From assembly GCA_937930165.1 (NCBI GenBank), contig CALGVL010000092.1, positions 1-6,359 of the forward strand: a stretch of 6,359 bases of DNA, given 5' to 3'. Below the pieces are notes generated by a model. It saw nothing but the letters and a program-made list of their open reading frames with translations. It ran no database searches and was not told the DNA's origin. Source of the stretch: an uncultured Acetobacteraceae bacterium. Its GTDB lineage: Bacteria > Pseudomonadota > Alphaproteobacteria > Acetobacterales > Acetobacteraceae. Of this stretch, positions 1 through 5,449 are shown one piece after another (position 1 is the first letter of the stretch; every line of letters starts with the position of its first letter). Both the position numbers and the translations under genes were made by a program.

Positions 1-2
1 AA

Positions 3-45
3 GGAGGCGACCTCCCGAGGGCGGGGCAGGCGGGCGGCCCCTGCC
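3..45 (-). terminator. Possible terminator hairpins after the minus-strand operon
   Basis: Two GC-rich inverted repeats lie just downstream of the stop codon of the EamA transporter gene. One has arms GGAGG (3-7) and CCTCC (11-15) around a 3-nt loop. The other has arms GGCAGG (25-30) and CCTGCC (40-45) around a 9-nt loop. Read on the minus strand, the first hairpin is followed by TT at the window edge, so a U-tract may continue outside the window but cannot be seen. The position at the end of a six-gene co-directional run fits a terminator. Hairpins arise easily by chance in DNA this GC-rich, so the call is weak. Confidence 0.35.
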
Positions 46-65
46 GGTGCGGCGGAGCCAGGACC

Positions 66-941
66 TCAACCCGTCCCCCGTCGCGGCCAGGTTGCCAGCA
101 GCAGGCTGCTCCCCATCAACGCGAAGCCGATGGCATGCGTGGTCGAGAAGCGTTCCCCCAGCGCCGCCACTGCCACCACCGCAGCGGTGGCCGGCAGGAA
201 GGCGGTGAAGATTCCCGCCACCCCCGCCGGCACGCGCCGCAGTCCCACATACCACAGCAGCAGGCAGAGCACGCTCGCCGTCAGGCTGTGGAAGACCAGC
301 AGGCCGAGCAGCCCGGGCGCGGCCAGGCTCTCCACCGCGCTGATCCCCGGCAGCGAGAAGGGCAGCAGCATCACGGCGCTGAAGAACTGCATCCACAAGC
401 TCGCCGTCACCACCGGCACGCGCCCGGCGATGCATTTGGCCAGCAGCACATAGGTGGCCTCGCCGCACACCCCGGCGAAGACCAGCGCATTGCCCAGTGC
501 CGAGCCATGCCCGCCGCCGCCCAGCCGTGCCAGGGTGATCGCCGCCATGCCGCCCGCCGCCAGCGCTGCCGCCGCCCACTGCCGGGGCGCCAGCCTCTCC
601 CGGAGCCAGAGCGCGCTGCCAAGCGCCACCACGGCCGGCAGCGTTGCCAGCACCAGCCCACCCTCCAGCGCCGTGGTCAGGCGCAGCCCGGCCAGCAGCC
701 CGGCATTGTAGAGCGCGGTGCCGAACAGCGCCTGCAGGGCGAGGTTGCCGAGCACCGCCCGGTCCGGCCGCACCCGCCCTTCCATGGCCCGCGCCAGCGG
801 CCACAGCACCAGGCAGGCCAGGGCGCAGCGCAGGCAGGCGATCAGCGGGATGGGCAGCGCCTCGGCCAGCAGCTTCGCCACTGCGACATTGGCGCCGACC
901 AGCGCCATGGCGGAGGCGAGCTGGAGGTAGGCGAGGAACAC
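66..941 (-). CDS. DMT-superfamily (EamA-type) transporter
   Basis: This is a 291-aa inner-membrane protein of the drug/metabolite transporter superfamily. Such proteins carry two EamA repeats and move small metabolites or amino-acid-like compounds; the substrate here cannot be read from sequence. The first repeat spans about residues 5-137 and ends in a RERL motif (114-117). The second spans about 150-285 and carries the WYVGLRRVPAG segment (230-240) and LGERFS (261-266), both typical of EamA proteins. About ten hydrophobic segments can be traced, and the length is normal for the family. The start is a GTG at 939-941. An AGGA Shine-Dalgarno (949-952) lies 7 nt upstream and an in-frame TAG overlaps it, so the start cannot be much further upstream (a CTG at 942-944 is the only other choice). 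It follows the hemerythrin gene by 43 bp and is probably the last gene of the operon. Confidence 0.93.
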   Translation of the reverse strand: MFLAYLQLASAMALVGANVAVAKLLAEALPIPLIACLRCALACLVLWPLARAMEGRVRPDRAVLGNLALQALFGTALYNAGLLAGLRLTTALEGGLVLATLPAVVALGSALWLRERLAPRQWAAAALAAGGMAAITLARLGGGGHGSALGNALVFAGVCGEATYVLLAKCIAGRVPVVTASLWMQFFSAVMLLPFSLPGISAVESLAAPGLLGLLVFHSLTASVLCLLLWYVGLRRVPAGVAGIFTAFLPATAAVVAVAALGERFSTTHAIGFALMGSSLLLATWPRRGTG

Positions 942-952
942 CAGCCCATCCT
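939..952 (-). promoter_or_regulatory. Ribosome binding site fixing a GTG start of the transporter
   Basis: On the minus strand an AGGA (949-952) stands 7 nt before the GTG codon (939-941) of the EamA gene. An ATG at 947-949 is in a different frame and would give no transporter sequence. An in-frame TAG just upstream overlaps the AGGA. Together these make GTG the most likely initiation codon. Confidence 0.6.
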
Positions 953-984
953 AGCCACGCCCCGGCCCGCGCCGGAAGCGGCGA

Positions 985-1668
985 TCAGCCGCGCGGCGCG
1001 GGGGCGGTGAAGCTGCCGAGATCACCGATCCCCAGCGCCTGCTGCGCCTGCTCCACCTGCTTCAGCGCCTCCTCGTGGGCGTCATGGCCGAATTGGCGCT
1101 TCTCGATCTCCTCGAAGCGCTCGCCGAGTTCCTGGTATTCCTTCGCATCAATGCTCCTGCGGAAGGCGGGAAAGATCACCGTGTCCTCCCAGGTCGCATG
1201 GGCGTTGTACATGCGCACCATGCTGGCCAGCGCATCCACGAGCGGCGCCCGCTGCGCCGTGCCGATGCTGCCGCCGGCGGCGGTCCTGCTGATGAAGTCG
1301 GTGATCTCCCGCCCGCGCCGGTGCTGCTGTTCCAGCCTGTCCACCAGCCCCGCGGCCTGGCCGCCGGCCTGCCGGACCTTGGGAAAGACGTTCTGCTCCT
1401 CCAGGATCCTCTCGTGATAGTCCTCGCCGAAGCGGCGGAAGAGGTCGGCAAGGCGGCGCAGCGCCGCGGTGTCCACCGTCCCGCCCTGGCCGCGCAGCTT
1501 CGGCGCCAGTTCGGCATAGATGATGAGGATGCGGCGCAGCACGCCATGCTCGCGCATCAGGTCCTCATTGGCGGTCACCTCCGCCGGCTCGGCCGCCGGC
1601 ACGGTGCGGGCCGTAACCAGGGCCGGAAGGGCGAGGCCGGTGGCAAGAAGGCGGCGGCGGTCCTGCAT
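985..1668 (-). CDS. Exported hemerythrin (HHE) domain protein
   Basis: This is a 227-aa protein with a hemerythrin-like four-helix domain, which binds a non-haem di-iron centre and can carry or sense O2 or NO, or store iron. Candidate metal ligands in order are H41 (in REHGVLRR), H85 and E89-E91 (in DYHERILEEQNVFP), H116 (in EQQHRRGREI), and H157/E161 (in NAHATWEDTVIFPAFR). H195 and H198 lie near the C-terminus. The N-terminus has a DRRRLLATG stretch, a hydrophobic run to about residue 20 and a possible AxA-type cleavage site after VPAA (about residue 26). This looks like a Tat signal, so the protein is likely periplasmic. The start ATG has a strong GGGGAGGA Shine-Dalgarno 5 nt upstream. It lies 63 bp after the small 78-aa gene and 43 bp before the transporter gene. 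The domain call is strong; the physiological role (O2/NO response, iron) is not determined. Confidence 0.92.
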   Translation of the reverse strand: MQDRRRLLATGLALPALVTARTVPAAEPAEVTANEDLMREHGVLRRILIIYAELAPKLRGQGGTVDTAALRRLADLFRRFGEDYHERILEEQNVFPKVRQAGGQAAGLVDRLEQQHRRGREITDFISRTAAGGSIGTAQRAPLVDALASMVRMYNAHATWEDTVIFPAFRRSIDAKEYQELGERFEEIEKRQFGHDAHEEALKQVEQAQQALGIGDLGSFTAPAPRG

Positions 1669-1673
1669 GGCGG

Positions 1674-1681
1674 TCCTCCCC
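1674..1681 (-). promoter_or_regulatory. Strong Shine-Dalgarno of the hemerythrin gene
   Basis: GGGGAGGA on the minus strand, ending 5 nt before the ATG at 1666-1668. It supports this start, which also leaves the signal peptide complete, and suggests efficient independent translation within the operon. Confidence 0.7.
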
Positions 1682-1688
1682 GGATCCA

Positions 1689-1727
1689 GGCCGGGGAACG
1701 CCGGCCCGACCGTGGCGGTTCGCCGCC
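1689..1727 (-). other. Tandem intercistronic hairpins
   Basis: Two perfect inverted repeats fill the 63-bp gap between the 78-aa gene and the hemerythrin gene. The first has arms GGCCGG (1689-1694) and CCGGCC (1701-1706) with a 6-nt loop. The second has arms GGCGG (1714-1718) and CCGCC (1723-1727) with a 4-nt loop. There is no T-run after them on the minus strand, so an intrinsic terminator is unlikely. They could be an mRNA processing or stability element that separates expression of the hemerythrin/transporter pair from the upstream genes. Chance pairing in GC-rich DNA is the alternative. Confidence 0.35.
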
Positions 1728-1731
1728 GGAT

Positions 1732-1968
1732 TCAGGGCGAGCCCAGGCGGTCCTGGCCGCGCCGGGTCAGCGCGACCCGCATGTCACCGGCGCCAGGGCC
1801 GCTCGCCTGGCCATCCAGGCGGACCAGCCCGCCATCCAGCGCATCCTCCCAGACCGAGAGGCAGGGACAGGTGCTGCGCCAGGCTTCCATGGCCTCGGCA
1901 TAGCTGCGCGGCCGCTCCGCCACCCAGGCGAGGAACTGCCGCATCAGGAGATCGGCCGCGCCGGACAT
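1732..1968 (-). CDS. Small conserved-looking protein, possible winged-helix fold
   Basis: This is a 78-aa protein of unknown function. The N-terminal part (about residues 6-52) is a compact helical segment with the motif RPRSYAEAMEAWRSTCPCLS (20-39), followed by VWEDALDGGLV (39-49). The C-terminal stretch MRVALTRRGQDRLGS (63-77) resembles the strand-turn-helix end of winged-helix proteins (VxLTxxGxxxL). This layout suggests a small wHTH-like protein, but DNA binding is inference only. From memory, similar short proteins occur widely in alpha- and betaproteobacteria without assigned function. The chosen start is the ATG at 1966-1968; a GTG at 1981-1983 would add five residues, and neither has a strong Shine-Dalgarno. 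It lies 47 bp after the acyltransferase-like gene. The reading frame stays open far upstream, but only the last 78 codons look like protein; the rest is a shadow of the neighbouring gene. Confidence 0.75.
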   Translation of the reverse strand: MSGAADLLMRQFLAWVAERPRSYAEAMEAWRSTCPCLSVWEDALDGGLVRLDGQASGPGAGDMRVALTRRGQDRLGSP

Positions 1969-2015
1969 GCCGGCATGGAACACCCGCACGGCCCGCCGGG
2001 GAAGTGCAATAAGCG

Positions 2016-3182
2016 CTACCCCGCCTCGCCCTCCCGCCGGAAGGGCGAGAGGGTGGCCAGCGCCTCCATCTCTGCCAGCATCGCCGGCCGCTCCCGCTCC
2101 AGGAAATCGCCGACCGCGCGGCGCAGCCCGGCATGGGCGATCCAATGCGCCGACCAGGTGGGACAGGGCAGGTAGCCGCGCTGGATCTTGTGCTCGCCTT
2201 GCGCCCCTGCCTCCACGCGGGGCAGGCCGTGCTCGATGGCGAAATCGATGGCGCGGTAGTAGCAGAGTTCGAAATGCAGGAAGGGGGCGTCCACCAGGCT
2301 GCCCCAATTGCGGCCGTAGAGCGCCTCGCTCCCCAGCAGGTTCAGGGCGCCGGCCACCGGCTCGCCGTCGCGCTCGGCCAGCATCAGCACCACCCGGTCG
2401 CCCAGCGCCTCCCCCAGCAGCGGCCAGAAGCGCGGGGTAAGGTAGGCGCTGCGCCCCCATTTCTTGTCCGTGGTGCTGCGGTAGAAGCGGTGGAAGGCGG
2501 TCCAGTGGCGCGGCGTGATCTCCTTGCCCCGCAGGGTCTTCAGCGTGAAGCCAGCCGCCGCCGCTTCCCGCCGCTCCCGCCTTATCGCCTTGCGCTTGCG
2601 GGAGGAGAGGGCGCCGAGGAAATCCTCGAAACTCCCATAGCCCCGGTTGTGCCAGTGGAACTGCGTCCCGAGGCGTTGCAGCCAGCCGGCCTCGCCCAGT
2701 GCATTCCATTCCGCCTCCTGGCAGAAGGTGACATGCACCGAGGACAGGCCGAATTGCGCGCAGGCCTGCGCCAGCCCCTGGGCCAGCGCCGCCGGGGGCA
2801 CGCCGCTGCCCGGCCGCACCAGCAGGCGCGGGCCGGGAACGGGGCTGAAGGGGACGCAGACCTGGAGCTTCGGATAGTAGCGGCCGCCGGCACGCTCGAA
2901 GGCATCGGCCCAGCTCCAGTCGAAGACGTACTCGCCCTGGCTGTGGCTCTTGGCGTAGCAGGGGGCGCAGGCGACGACCTGCCCGGCAGGGTCGCGCAGC
3001 ACCGCATGTTGCGGCAGCCAGCCGGTGCGGGCCGTGGCGCTGCCGCTTTCCTCCAGCACCGCCAGGAACACATGGGAGACGAAGGGATTCTCCCCCCCGG
3101 CGCAGGCATCCCACTCCGTGGCCGGAATGTCGGCGATGCGCTTGTGCAGGGTGAGGGAGAATTCGGGGGCAGTATCGGGCAT
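2016..3182 (-). CDS. COG3146 / FemAB-like acyltransferase-fold protein
   Basis: This is a 388-aa cytoplasmic protein of the family often labelled GNAT N-acetyltransferase or peptidoglycan-biosynthesis-like (COG3146, Pfam FemAB_like). Members have two GNAT-type folds, as in Fem aminoacyltransferases, but their substrate is not established. Recognisable blocks are ENPFVSHVFLAVLEESGSA (31-49), WLPQHAVLRD (55-64), VFDWSWADAFERAGGRYYPK (86-105), FSPVPGPRLLVRPG (112-125), HWHNRGYGSFEDFL (176-189), then SSRKRKAIRRERR (193-205). Further on are FHRFYRSTTDKKWGRSAYLT (230-249), NLLGSEALYGRNWG (281-294), FELCYYRAIDFAIEHGL (304-320), EAGAQGEHKIQRGYLP (324-339). Length and domain order are normal for the family. 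The ATG at 3180-3182 is preferred over one 29 codons upstream, because that extension runs into the end of ridA and is an Arg-rich, unrelated-looking sequence; the Shine-Dalgarno is weak. It follows ridA by 46 bp. From memory, some alphaproteobacteria have a glycerophosphodiester phosphodiesterase gene between the two; none is present here. Confidence 0.9.
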   Translation of the reverse strand: MPDTAPEFSLTLHKRIADIPATEWDACAGGENPFVSHVFLAVLEESGSATARTGWLPQHAVLRDPAGQVVACAPCYAKSHSQGEYVFDWSWADAFERAGGRYYPKLQVCVPFSPVPGPRLLVRPGSGVPPAALAQGLAQACAQFGLSSVHVTFCQEAEWNALGEAGWLQRLGTQFHWHNRGYGSFEDFLGALSSRKRKAIRRERREAAAAGFTLKTLRGKEITPRHWTAFHRFYRSTTDKKWGRSAYLTPRFWPLLGEALGDRVVLMLAERDGEPVAGALNLLGSEALYGRNWGSLVDAPFLHFELCYYRAIDFAIEHGLPRVEAGAQGEHKIQRGYLPCPTWSAHWIAHAGLRRAVGDFLERERPAMLAEMEALATLSPFRREGEAG

Positions 3183-3228
3183 GTCCCGGATGTCGGGCCT
3201 GCCGGCCTCGCTGCAACCCGTTCCCGCG

Positions 3229-3723
3229 CTACCCGATCTCGAACATCCCCTCCACCTCCACCGCCGCATCGCCCGGCAGGGAGGCGACGCCGATGGTGGT
3301 CCGGGCGTGCCGCCCGGCCTCGCCGAAGATTTCCACGGCCAGGTCGGAGGCGCCGTTCATCACCAGCGCATGCTCGGTGAATTCCGGCGTGGCGGCGATG
3401 AAGCCGCCGAGGCGCACGACCCGCTTCACCCGGTCCAGATCGCCGGTGCAGGCTTCCTTGAGCTGGGCCACCAGATTGATGAAGCAGAGCCTGGCTGCCG
3501 CCTTGCCCTCCGCCACCGTGACGCCGGCGCCGAGCTTCCCTGTGCAGGTGATCTTGCCGCCCTGCAGGGGGATCTGGCCGGAAATCACCACCAGGCCATG
3601 CCGCCGCCCCGTCTCCACGGCGAAGTCGATGGTGTTGGACGGGATGTAGTTGGCGACCGGCGCCGCGGGCTCGGGCAGGGTGATGCCCAGTTCCCTCAGC
3701 CTCGCCTCGATCCGTCCCGGCAT
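3229..3723 (-). CDS. RidA family protein (YjgF/YER057c/UK114)
   Basis: This is a 164-aa protein of the RidA superfamily, in the longer subgroup matching the YjgF_endoribonc-type domain. Canonical RidA hydrolyses reactive enamine/imine intermediates released by PLP enzymes such as threonine dehydratase, and works as a trimer in the cytosol. Visible blocks are PVANYIPSNTIDFAVETGRR (22-41), GLVVISGQIPLQGGK (43-57), GKLGAGVTVAEGKAAARLC (62-80), VKRVVRLGGFIAATPEFTEH (99-118) and the C-terminal RTTIGVASLPGDAAVEVEG (141-159). R141 and E156 are 15 residues apart, the same spacing as the catalytic Arg/Glu pair of active RidA, so deaminase activity is plausible. This subgroup is less studied, so the activity is not certain. 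The ATG at 3721-3723 has a very strong AGGAGGGGG 7 nt upstream. The gene begins 19 bp after the stop of the NrdJ-like gene, indicating cotranscription. Confidence 0.93.
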   Translation of the reverse strand: MPGRIEARLRELGITLPEPAAPVANYIPSNTIDFAVETGRRHGLVVISGQIPLQGGKITCTGKLGAGVTVAEGKAAARLCFINLVAQLKEACTGDLDRVKRVVRLGGFIAATPEFTEHALVMNGASDLAVEIFGEAGRHARTTIGVASLPGDAAVEVEGMFEIG

Positions 3724-3730
3724 GCGGTGT

Positions 3731-3739
3731 CCCCCTCCT
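3731..3739 (-). promoter_or_regulatory. Strong Shine-Dalgarno of ridA in the 19-bp gap
   Basis: AGGAGGGGG on the minus strand, 7 nt before the ATG at 3721-3723 and just after the TAG of the preceding gene (3743-3745). It fixes the ridA start and excludes the long upstream extension of the frame, which overlaps the NrdJ-like gene. Confidence 0.8.
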
Positions 3740-3742
3740 GTC

Positions 3743-5269
3743 CTAGCCGACGAGCCGAAAAGAGCGCCGGCGGCTGCGCGGGCTCCCCGCCGGCATGGCT
3801 GGCAGGTCGAGCGGCAGCAGCGGCGCCTGCTGGGTGGCGCTGCCCACCGAGTCGGGCGCGCAATCTTCCTCCGAAGGCTGCGGCAGATCGCGGCGGCCCA
3901 GATAGTCCAGCGCCAGGCGCCGGAACGCCCAGTCCAGCACCGAAGTTGCGCGCGGGATGGCGGGGTCGCCCTCCACCGTGCCGGCCGGGCCGAAATGGGT
4001 GTAGGCGAAGGCATCCACGTAATCGGCCAGTGGCACGCCGCGCTGCAGGCCGAGCGAGACGCTCTGTGCGAAGTTGTCCATCAGGCTGCGGAAGGCGGCG
4101 CCGGTCTTCGGCAGGGTGAAGGCGATCTCCTGCAGCCTGCCCTCGCTGTCCTCCACGGTCTGCATCGCCACGCGATGCCCGCCGATGGTGACATGCAGGG
4201 TGGTGCCGGTATGCCGGCGCATGGGCACGGGCCTCGGCTCCGGCCGCGCTGGGCCGGGCAGCGCCGGGGAGGCGGGCGGCACGGCATGCAGGAAGGGCGA
4301 GACCGCCGCCCGCATCGCCTGCCGCGCGGCTTCGGAAACCGGGGCGAGCAGCTCGCCCGTCCGGGCCGGGAAGGCTTGGCCGGCGCGCAGCGCGGCGCGG
4401 GTCGGCACCTCGGCGATGCCGGATTCGGTTGCCACAGCGCGGGTGCTGCCGGCAGCGGGGGCAATGCCGCCCGTCTCGGCCCCCAGCAGCGCCTCCGCCG
4501 CATCGGGTGGGGCGAGGGCGATCAGCGCCGCATGGCGCAGGCCGGGAGAGGCGGCGGCATCGTCCAGCGCCGCGCGGGCAGCCTCGGCCAGGCCGGGCAC
4601 CGGCGTCTCGGCCGGCGGGGCGGGCCAGAGCAGTGCCACCGGCTCCCGCGCCCCGAGTCGCTCCGCGATCCGCCCCGATTCGGCCTCCGCAGCGCCGCGG
4701 GTCAGGGCGGCGATGGCGCCGGCGGTCGCGCGCGCACCGGGCGAATCATAGGCCAGCCCCAGCCCGGCCAGCAGCCCGGCCAGGTCGGCGAAGCCGAGTC
4801 GCAGCCGTGGCGCCCTGGCACCGGTCAGGCAATCCAGGGTGCGGATGCCGATGGCGCAGGCTTCGGCATAGCCTTCGATGTCGAAGCCGCCCTCGGGCTC
4901 CAGGAAGGCGGGCAGGTTCAGGACGAAGCGTGGCTCCGCCTTGGCCTCGCCGCGCCAGACCTCGGCGCCGGGGCAGCCGCGGCGGGTCAGAAGCAGGGCG
5001 CGCAGCGCCTCGGCCAGGTGCCGGGCGCCGGCCTCGTCCAGCACGCCCGCGCGCAGCCCGGCCTTGGCGGCACGGGCGATCCAGCCCTCTGCGGCGCGGG
5101 GCAGGGAAACCGGGCCCTGGCCCGGAACCAGCGCCGCCAGGGCGGCGGCGGCGTCCTCCTCCCAGGCCGCCGGCAGGGCGACGGGGCGGGGCGGGGCGTC
5201 GGGATCGGCGCCGGCGCGCGTGCGGCGCAGCGCGATCCCCTCCCACAAGCTGCCTTCGATAGGTGCCAT
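3743..5269 (-). CDS. TSCPD-domain protein, degenerate class II RNR (NrdJ) homologue
   Basis: This 508-aa protein looks like a shortened adenosylcobalamin-dependent ribonucleotide reductase; full NrdJ proteins are about twice as long. Parts that resemble NrdJ, judged from memory of that family, are: an N-terminal block with SLWEGIALRRT (7-17) and VALPAAWEEDAAAALAAL (30-47); a barrel piece with LNLPAF (117-122), GGFDIEGYAEACAIGIRTLD (127-146) and LRLGFADLAGLLAGLGLAYDS (156-176, first and last residues given approximately); a degraded loop LIALAPPDAAEALLGAETGG (249-268); and a well-conserved TSCPD domain at about 357-460, including GAAFRSLMDNFAQSVSLGLQ (390-409) and ATSVLDWAFRRLALDYLGRR (441-460). 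The large NrdJ segment between the N-terminal block and LNL is almost gone, and the radical-site motif appears changed (CPGAE, 99-103). Only four cysteines exist (99, 138, 147, 470) and there is no C-terminal Cys pair. Catalysis is therefore unlikely; a regulatory or scaffolding role is inference. The ATG at 5267-5269 gives the NrdJ-like N-terminus but has a weak Shine-Dalgarno. It is the first gene of the minus-strand operon. Confidence 0.85.
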   Translation of the reverse strand: MAPIEGSLWEGIALRRTRAGADPDAPPRPVALPAAWEEDAAAALAALVPGQGPVSLPRAAEGWIARAAKAGLRAGVLDEAGARHLAEALRALLLTRRGCPGAEVWRGEAKAEPRFVLNLPAFLEPEGGFDIEGYAEACAIGIRTLDCLTGARAPRLRLGFADLAGLLAGLGLAYDSPGARATAGAIAALTRGAAEAESGRIAERLGAREPVALLWPAPPAETPVPGLAEAARAALDDAAASPGLRHAALIALAPPDAAEALLGAETGGIAPAAGSTRAVATESGIAEVPTRAALRAGQAFPARTGELLAPVSEAARQAMRAAVSPFLHAVPPASPALPGPARPEPRPVPMRRHTGTTLHVTIGGHRVAMQTVEDSEGRLQEIAFTLPKTGAAFRSLMDNFAQSVSLGLQRGVPLADYVDAFAYTHFGPAGTVEGDPAIPRATSVLDWAFRRLALDYLGRRDLPQPSEEDCAPDSVGSATQQAPLLPLDLPAMPAGSPRSRRRSFRLVG

Positions 5270-5449
5270 GCGGGGATGCTACGGCCCCCGTTCGATCCGG
5301 GGAAGCCGTATTTGGTGGTTGGATAGCGCCGGGACCGCAACATCCTGTGGATATCCTTCCCGGCCACCCCACTTTGCGCTGCGGCGGCCACTGTGCGATT
5401 GTCCGGCCGCCGCCCCGGCCGGCGGCCCCGAAGGAGCCTTCCCTGCCCC
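5270..5449. promoter_or_regulatory. Divergent intergenic region
   Basis: This 180-bp gap separates the divergent NrdJ-like gene and NDUFA12 gene, so it should hold promoters for both operons. It contains a locally AT-richer stretch (about 5308-5326 and 5340-5360), an 8-bp palindrome GGATATCC (5349-5356) and an overlapping inverted repeat ATCC-TGT-GGAT (5342-5352). I could not find a -35/-10 pair with good spacing on either strand. The palindromes are candidate operator sites only. Confidence 0.45.
5405..5427 (+). other. Strong hairpin directly before the NDUFA12 ribosome binding site
   Basis: This is a perfect 8-bp all-G/C inverted repeat, with arms GGCCGCCG (5405-5412) and CGGCGGCC (5420-5427) and a 7-nt loop. 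It ends 3 nt before the AAGGAG Shine-Dalgarno (5431-5436) of the NDUFA12 gene. If transcription starts upstream, the leader would fold next to the ribosome site and could modulate translation or mRNA stability. No T-run follows, so it is not an obvious terminator. Confidence 0.5.

Noticed and set aside
1..7. AAGGAGG as a plus-strand Shine-Dalgarno
   Set aside because: No start codon follows at a usable distance and no plausible plus-strand gene begins here. It is better explained as one arm of the hairpin at 3-15.
135..1010. 291-codon open frame on the plus strand opposite the EamA gene
   Set aside because: The Gln/His/Arg-rich product is the usual reverse-complement image of a hydrophobic membrane protein.
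1075..2175. 366-codon open frame on the plus strand
   Set aside because: It is antisense to the hemerythrin gene and the 78-aa gene, crosses their intergenic gap and has a shadow-like composition.
1969..3216. Upstream part of a 494-codon open frame on the minus strand ending at 1732
   Set aside because: It overlaps the COG3146-type gene in another frame and reads as Arg/Gly/Pro/Ala-rich sequence with no family pattern. Only the last 78 codons look like a real protein.
2016..3269. Longer form of the COG3146-type protein starting at 3269
   Set aside because: The extra 29 residues are Arg/Gly/Ser-rich, overlap the end of ridA and have no family similarity; the ATG at 3182 gives a normal N-terminus.
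2133..3380. 415-codon open frame on the plus strand across the acyltransferase gene and ridA
   Set aside because: It spans two well-supported genes in antisense and shows no recognisable domain.
3650..5326. 558-codon open frame on the plus strand, antisense to the NrdJ-like gene
   Set aside because: The product is Gly/Arg/Gln-rich low-complexity sequence, typical of antisense frames in high-GC coding DNA. The minus strand carries clear NrdJ/TSCPD similarity.
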